A stretch of 64,000 nt of DNA from Pseudomonas sp. Ant30-3 (GTDB lineage: Bacteria; Pseudomonadota; Gammaproteobacteria; Pseudomonadales; Pseudomonadaceae). Every line of letters starts with the position of its first letter. Position 1 is the first letter of the stretch. Where the stretch lies: the NCBI RefSeq assembly GCF_000690905.1, contig NZ_JMCL01000001.1, positions 1 to 64,000 of the forward strand, in the 5' to 3' direction. Below the pieces are notes generated by a model. It saw only the letters and a list, made by a program, of their open reading frames with translations. It did not search any database and was not told the DNA's origin. This document shows, piece after piece, positions 60,658 through 64,000 of this stretch. The position numbers and the translations under genes are program-made.

Positions 60658-61440
60658 ATGAAATTTCTTGCTCTCATCACGTCGCTGATCCTGCTGGCCG
60701 GTTGTGCCAGCGGCCCGAAAATCGACACCAGTCACGCTTCCGTCAATTACGACAGTCGCATTCAGTTCGTGGTGGTGCATTACACCTCCGCCTCATTGGA
60801 ACGCTCGCTGAAGTTGTTGACCCATGGCGAAGTCAGTAGCCATTACCTGATCGGTGACGACAACAACGGCACAATCTACAAGTTGATGGATGAAAGCCTG
60901 CGCGCATGGCATGCCGGCGAAAGCGAGTGGCAGGGCCGGACCTGGCTGAACTCCAGCTCGATCGGTATCGAGATCGTCAACCCCGGCTTCACCGACAATC
61001 CTGACGGCAGCCGCCTCTGGTACCCCTACAGCGAAGCGCAAATTCAATCGTTGATCGTTCTGCTCAAGGACATCAGCAAACGTTACGCCATCAATCCCCG
61101 CAACATCATCGGCCACAGCGACATCGCGCCCCTGCGCAAGCTCGATCCAGGCCCGCTGTTCCCGTGGAAGCGTTTGGCCGCCGAAGGTCTTGGTGTATGG
61201 CCGAACGAGCAAGCTGTGGCGCGACAGCAACAACAGTTCAACACCGGGCTGCCGAGCATCAGCTGGTTCCAGGGGCAACTGTCCCGTCTGGGCTATGTGA
61301 CGCCACAAACCGGCGAACTGGATGTCGCCACCCGTCATGTGTTGTCCGCGTTTCAAATGCACTTCCGCCCTGCCCGCTTCGACGGCATGCCCGACGCACA
61401 AACTGCGGCGCTGTTGACAGTTCTGAACCAGACAAAATAA
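60658..61440 (+). CDS. N-acetylmuramoyl-L-alanine amidase, AmpDh type
   Basis: This 260-aa lipoprotein amidase (lipobox LLAGC in MKFLALITSLILLAGC) has an amidase_2 domain: FVVVHYTSASLE with a zinc His, SSIGIEIVNPG and GHSDIAPLRKLDPGP with His and Asp. A C-terminal peptidoglycan-binding domain follows (WFQGQLSRLGYVTPQTGELD). By position (PA5485) and lipobox it resembles AmpDh2, which cleaves murein in the envelope and contributes to AmpC control. The start is ATG 60658; the frame has an extra five codons 5'. Confidence 0.92.
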   Translation: MKFLALITSLILLAGCASGPKIDTSHASVNYDSRIQFVVVHYTSASLERSLKLLTHGEVSSHYLIGDDNNGTIYKLMDESLRAWHAGESEWQGRTWLNSSSIGIEIVNPGFTDNPDGSRLWYPYSEAQIQSLIVLLKDISKRYAINPRNIIGHSDIAPLRKLDPGPLFPWKRLAAEGLGVWPNEQAVARQQQQFNTGLPSISWFQGQLSRLGYVTPQTGELDVATRHVLSAFQMHFRPARFDGMPDAQTAALLTVLNQTK

Positions 61441-61515
61441 TGACGACCGCCCGACGGTCAGGGCGTTTTCTCAATCAGCAGCTATAACTCATTGGTAAAT
61501 CTTCGGATTCCCTAG

Positions 61516-63129
61516 ATGACTGTTGCTCGAGAGACATTACGTAGCTGGTTCTATCGCCCGTGGTTTTTGGCGATGCTGGCTGCTGCCTTGAGTGCAACGT
61601 TACTGATGGCGCTCAGTCTTTTTGTTGCCATGCGCCAGGTCGAGCTGAGTGAAAGTCAGGAAATGAACGCCCAGGGCGAGCGCTTTCTGGCCCGACTCGA
61701 GCAATTGTTCGGTCAGCTACGCGAGAGCCTGGATGACCTCGAAGCGCAGCCGCTGCGAGGTTGCGATGACGAGATGATCGCGACACTGCAGCAGGTCACC
61801 TTCAATTACCGTTTCGTCTATGAAGCCGCTTACATGGATGCCTCGCGCATCTGTTCCAACCGCCCGCGCCAAGAAGGTTTGTCACTGATTCGCGCGCCGG
61901 ACATCCAGGGGCCGACCTACAGCTATTGGCTGAACACCACCACCGAACCCGATGAAAACCGCGCGGCGCTGATGCTCGGGCGTGGCAACTTCCGCGTGGC
62001 GACCTCTCGCGGACACCTGACCGATATGGTCGACCTGTCCCCGGGAAGCAGTCTGCTGGTAGTGCTCGACCATGGCTCGCGGGCAATTCCGGTGTTAGGT
62101 ACCGCCCAGCGATGGCCGCCTACTGCATCGTGGCCGCCGAACAATCGCGATGCGCTGCAAGTGACCGAGACTCGCCTGATTTACCGCATGCCCACCAACA
62201 ATCCTGAGTACCAACTGGTGCTGATCACTCCACGCACCGGCACTCATGTGCCCACCGTCTGGTGGTGGCTGCTTCCCGGCAGCCTGGCGTTGGGCGGCTT
62301 GATGGGTTTTCTGGTGTTTTTGCTGGTGCGGCAGCGACAGTCCCTGGACGCCGAGCTGGCAGGCGCGATACGCCGCGGTGAATTGCAAGTGCTCTATCAA
62401 CCGATCTTCGACCTCGACAGCCGCAACTGCGTCGGCGCTGAAGCCCTGCTGCGCTGGCGCCGACCGGACGGCACGCTGACCAGCCCGGACCTGTTCATCC
62501 CGATGGCGGAGAACACCGGGCAGATCCGGCAGATGACCGATTTCGTCTTGCAGCGCCTGCTTGAACAGCTGGGGCATTTGTTGCGGGCCAATCCCCAACT
62601 GTACATTTCGGTCAACCTGGCCGCGTGTGACGTCATGGTGCCGCGCATCGGCCAGGTGATGGCGCGCCTGCTGACACTGCATCGGGTTGCCGCGCGGCAG
62701 ATCGCTTTCGAAGTCACCGAGCGAGGCCTGGTCGATGTGGTGGTGGCCCGGGAAAACCTGCAAGCCTTGCGCGATGTCGGGCATCAGGTACTGATCGATG
62801 ATTTTGGCACCGGTTATTGCAGCCTCGCCTACCTGCAGACGCTGCCGGTGGATTGTCTGAAAATCGACAAGGCTTTCATCGATGCGCTGGGGCATGACGC
62901 CGCCAGCAGTGGCGTGGCGCCACACATCATTCACATGGCTCAGGCGCTGCAGCTCAAGGTGATTGCCGAAGGCATCGAGCATGAAGCGCAAGCTGCCTTT
63001 CTCACCAGCGAGGGGGTGAAGTTCGGCCAGGGCTGGTTATTTGCCCATGCGCTAAGTGCCGTGCAGTTCATCGAACTGATTACCCGAGGTCGGCGTCTGG
63101 CCGGGCGGCGAATCGATGACGAAGCGTAA
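61516..63129 (+). CDS. CSS-motif/EAL cyclic-di-GMP phosphodiesterase
   Basis: This 537-aa inner-membrane protein has two transmembrane helices (about 17-40 and 250-275) flanking a periplasmic CSS-type sensor domain, and a cytosolic EAL domain (about 285-520). EAL motifs: GAEALLRWRR, the metal-binding YISVNLAA, AFEVTERGL and LIDDFGTGYCSLAYL. The periplasmic motif reads ICSNR rather than CSS, with a second Cys in LRGCDDEMI, so redox sensing through a disulfide, as in E. coli PDEs, remains possible. It lies 75 bp after the amidase gene and convergent with kinB. It opposes the cyclase encoded upstream. Confidence 0.92.
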   Translation: MTVARETLRSWFYRPWFLAMLAAALSATLLMALSLFVAMRQVELSESQEMNAQGERFLARLEQLFGQLRESLDDLEAQPLRGCDDEMIATLQQVTFNYRFVYEAAYMDASRICSNRPRQEGLSLIRAPDIQGPTYSYWLNTTTEPDENRAALMLGRGNFRVATSRGHLTDMVDLSPGSSLLVVLDHGSRAIPVLGTAQRWPPTASWPPNNRDALQVTETRLIYRMPTNNPEYQLVLITPRTGTHVPTVWWWLLPGSLALGGLMGFLVFLLVRQRQSLDAELAGAIRRGELQVLYQPIFDLDSRNCVGAEALLRWRRPDGTLTSPDLFIPMAENTGQIRQMTDFVLQRLLEQLGHLLRANPQLYISVNLAACDVMVPRIGQVMARLLTLHRVAARQIAFEVTERGLVDVVVARENLQALRDVGHQVLIDDFGTGYCSLAYLQTLPVDCLKIDKAFIDALGHDAASSGVAPHIIHMAQALQLKVIAEGIEHEAQAAFLTSEGVKFGQGWLFAHALSAVQFIELITRGRRLAGRRIDDEA

Positions 63130-63135
63130 ACGGCC

Positions 63136-64000
63136 TCATACCGCCAAGGCCATGTAGAACTGCGTCCCCTGCCCCGGCCGCGAATAGACACCCATCCGCC
63201 CGCCGTGCAGCTGAACGATTTCCTTGCACAGTGCCAGGCCAAGTCCGGCCCCGCCTTTTTTACGGCCCACCTGCACGAACGGCTCAAAGATGCGCCCCTG
63301 CTGGCCGTACGCAATGCCCTCGCCATTGTCTTCGACGCTGATGATCACCCGCTCCCCATGACGCCGGGCCTGCAAGCGAATCTGCCCTTGCGTGCCGGTA
63401 TGGCGCAGCGCGTTGTCGATCAGGTTGTCGAGTACTCGGTCCAGTTGCGGTTGATCAGCCTGTAACCACGGCAAGGGCCCCTGCACTTCCACCACCAGCT
63501 CAATGCCCCGCTCGCTGGCAACCTCGGCAAATCGCAAGCGTGCTTGCTCCAGTAACTCGTCGATGGAACACGGCGCCAGGGTGAGTTTTTGCAAGCCGTT
63601 CTGATAGCGGGAGAAATTCAGCAAATCATTGATCAGCTGCATCAGGCGCTGCATTTCTTCGTTGACAGTATCGAGCAGATCGGCTTCCCGTGAATCAGCC
63701 GGGAAATGCGCACGCTCGCGGAACAGGCCGAATGCCATGTGCATACCGGTCACCGGAGTACGTAATTCATGGGACGCGCGCAGGACAAATTCGCTGCGTA
63801 CTCGCTCGAAAGCACGCTGCTCGGTCACGTCGTGCAACACCATCACGGCGCCGAGAATATGGCCTTGCGTGTGGCTGACCGGGGTCAGGCTGTAAGTCAG
63901 CAAGCGCGATTCGCCGTCCACTTCAATACTGAGATCTTCCGGCGCCCGCTCCAGGGTGCCGCCGCGCAGTACCAGATGCAGCTGCGCATCCAGTTCGGGA
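63136..64000 (-). CDS. kinB: sensor histidine kinase KinB (C-terminal part; 5' end outside window)
   Basis: The open frame continues to the window edge, so only about 288 C-terminal codons are seen. It contains the end of a PAS domain (VMVLHDVTEQRAFERVRSEF), the H-box SHELRTPVTGMHMAFGLF, and the ATPase N-box DNLIDNALRH with DNGEGI and GGAGLGLALCKEIV. Neighbouring an AmpDh2-like gene, it matches KinB (PA5484), which partners AlgB and controls alginate and virulence genes. It is convergent with the EAL gene, 6 bp apart. Confidence 0.9.
   Translation of the reverse strand, partial: PELDAQLHLVLRGGTLERAPEDLSIEVDGESRLLTYSLTPVSHTQGHILGAVMVLHDVTEQRAFERVRSEFVLRASHELRTPVTGMHMAFGLFRERAHFPADSREADLLDTVNEEMQRLMQLINDLLNFSRYQNGLQKLTLAPCSIDELLEQARLRFAEVASERGIELVVEVQGPLPWLQADQPQLDRVLDNLIDNALRHTGTQGQIRLQARRHGERVIISVEDNGEGIAYGQQGRIFEPFVQVGRKKGGAGLGLALCKEIVQLHGGRMGVYSRPGQGTQFYMALAV

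Overview
The window is a stretch of Pseudomonas chromosome, most likely from the P. fluorescens group. The evidence is the rrn leader, Pseudomonas-restricted families (DUF2388, PA0061/PA0062-type and PA5502-type lipoproteins), an ErsA-like sRNA beside polA, scattered REP/REPIN elements of the GTGGGAGC...GCAAGC type, and gene order that matches origin-proximal blocks of P. aeruginosa PAO1 as I recall them. Nearly all of it is core genome. I found no prophage, insertion sequence, CRISPR array or recognisable defence island.

Layout. 1-667: the first 14 nt of a leftward 16S rRNA gene, its leader with boxA, and three tandem sigma70 promoters. 668-4139: glutarate/glutaryl-CoA catabolism (gcdG, gcdH leftward, gcdR divergent, with a clear operator). 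4573-7463: the proton-translocating transhydrogenase operon pntAA-pntAB-pntB. 7651-9144: acetyl-CoA hydrolase/CoA-transferase. 9145-13036: a DUF1127 gene and a cluster of three tandem DUF2388 genes plus a DUF4105 protein, with GTACAG-type repeats in the upstream regions. 13076-16161: trpBA and the divergent activator trpI. 16134-21338: small envelope and stress genes (DUF883, dodecin, two DUF1161 proteins, LLM oxidoreductase, osmC, two paralogous lipoproteins, a membrane-anchored aminopeptidase). 21508-28943: HAD phosphatase, gamma-carbonic anhydrase, prlC-yheV, an extra diverged M3 peptidase with a small EF-hand/dockerin-like protein gene behind it, and a LexA-box-preceded radical SAM protein. 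29188-31537: beta-carbonic anhydrase with a SulP transporter. 32683-41330: an aa3/caa3 cytochrome c oxidase locus with its assembly genes. 41477-43988: metNIQ. 44252-46390: katE. 46527-50316: PA5502-type lipoprotein, znuBC-zur and divergent znuA. 50435-54580: thrB, DUF2782, polA. 54832-58524: ErsA-like sRNA, engB, two cytochromes c, dsbA, an EEP-family protein. 58521-64000: a diguanylate cyclase, an AmpDh-type amidase, a CSS/EAL phosphodiesterase and the 3' part of kinB.

Shared themes. Candidate AlgU (sigma22) promoters precede osmC, dodecin, the ErsA-like RNA and dsbA, so an envelope-stress regulon is spread across the window. Copper/haem assembly genes surround the cox structural genes. Seven REPIN or long hairpin elements plus one unrelated inverted repeat lie in intergenic gaps, one of them inside the cox operon.

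The most notable oddities are: PolA has non-canonical residues at two metal-ligand positions of its 3'-5' exonuclease domain; a diverged PrlC paralogue and a small Ca-loop protein interrupt an otherwise conserved block; and MocR/GntR-like operator repeats sit around DUF1127/DUF2388 with no regulator gene nearby. Nothing amounts to a clearly new multi-gene system. Locus-tag comparisons with PAO1 are from memory and were not computed.
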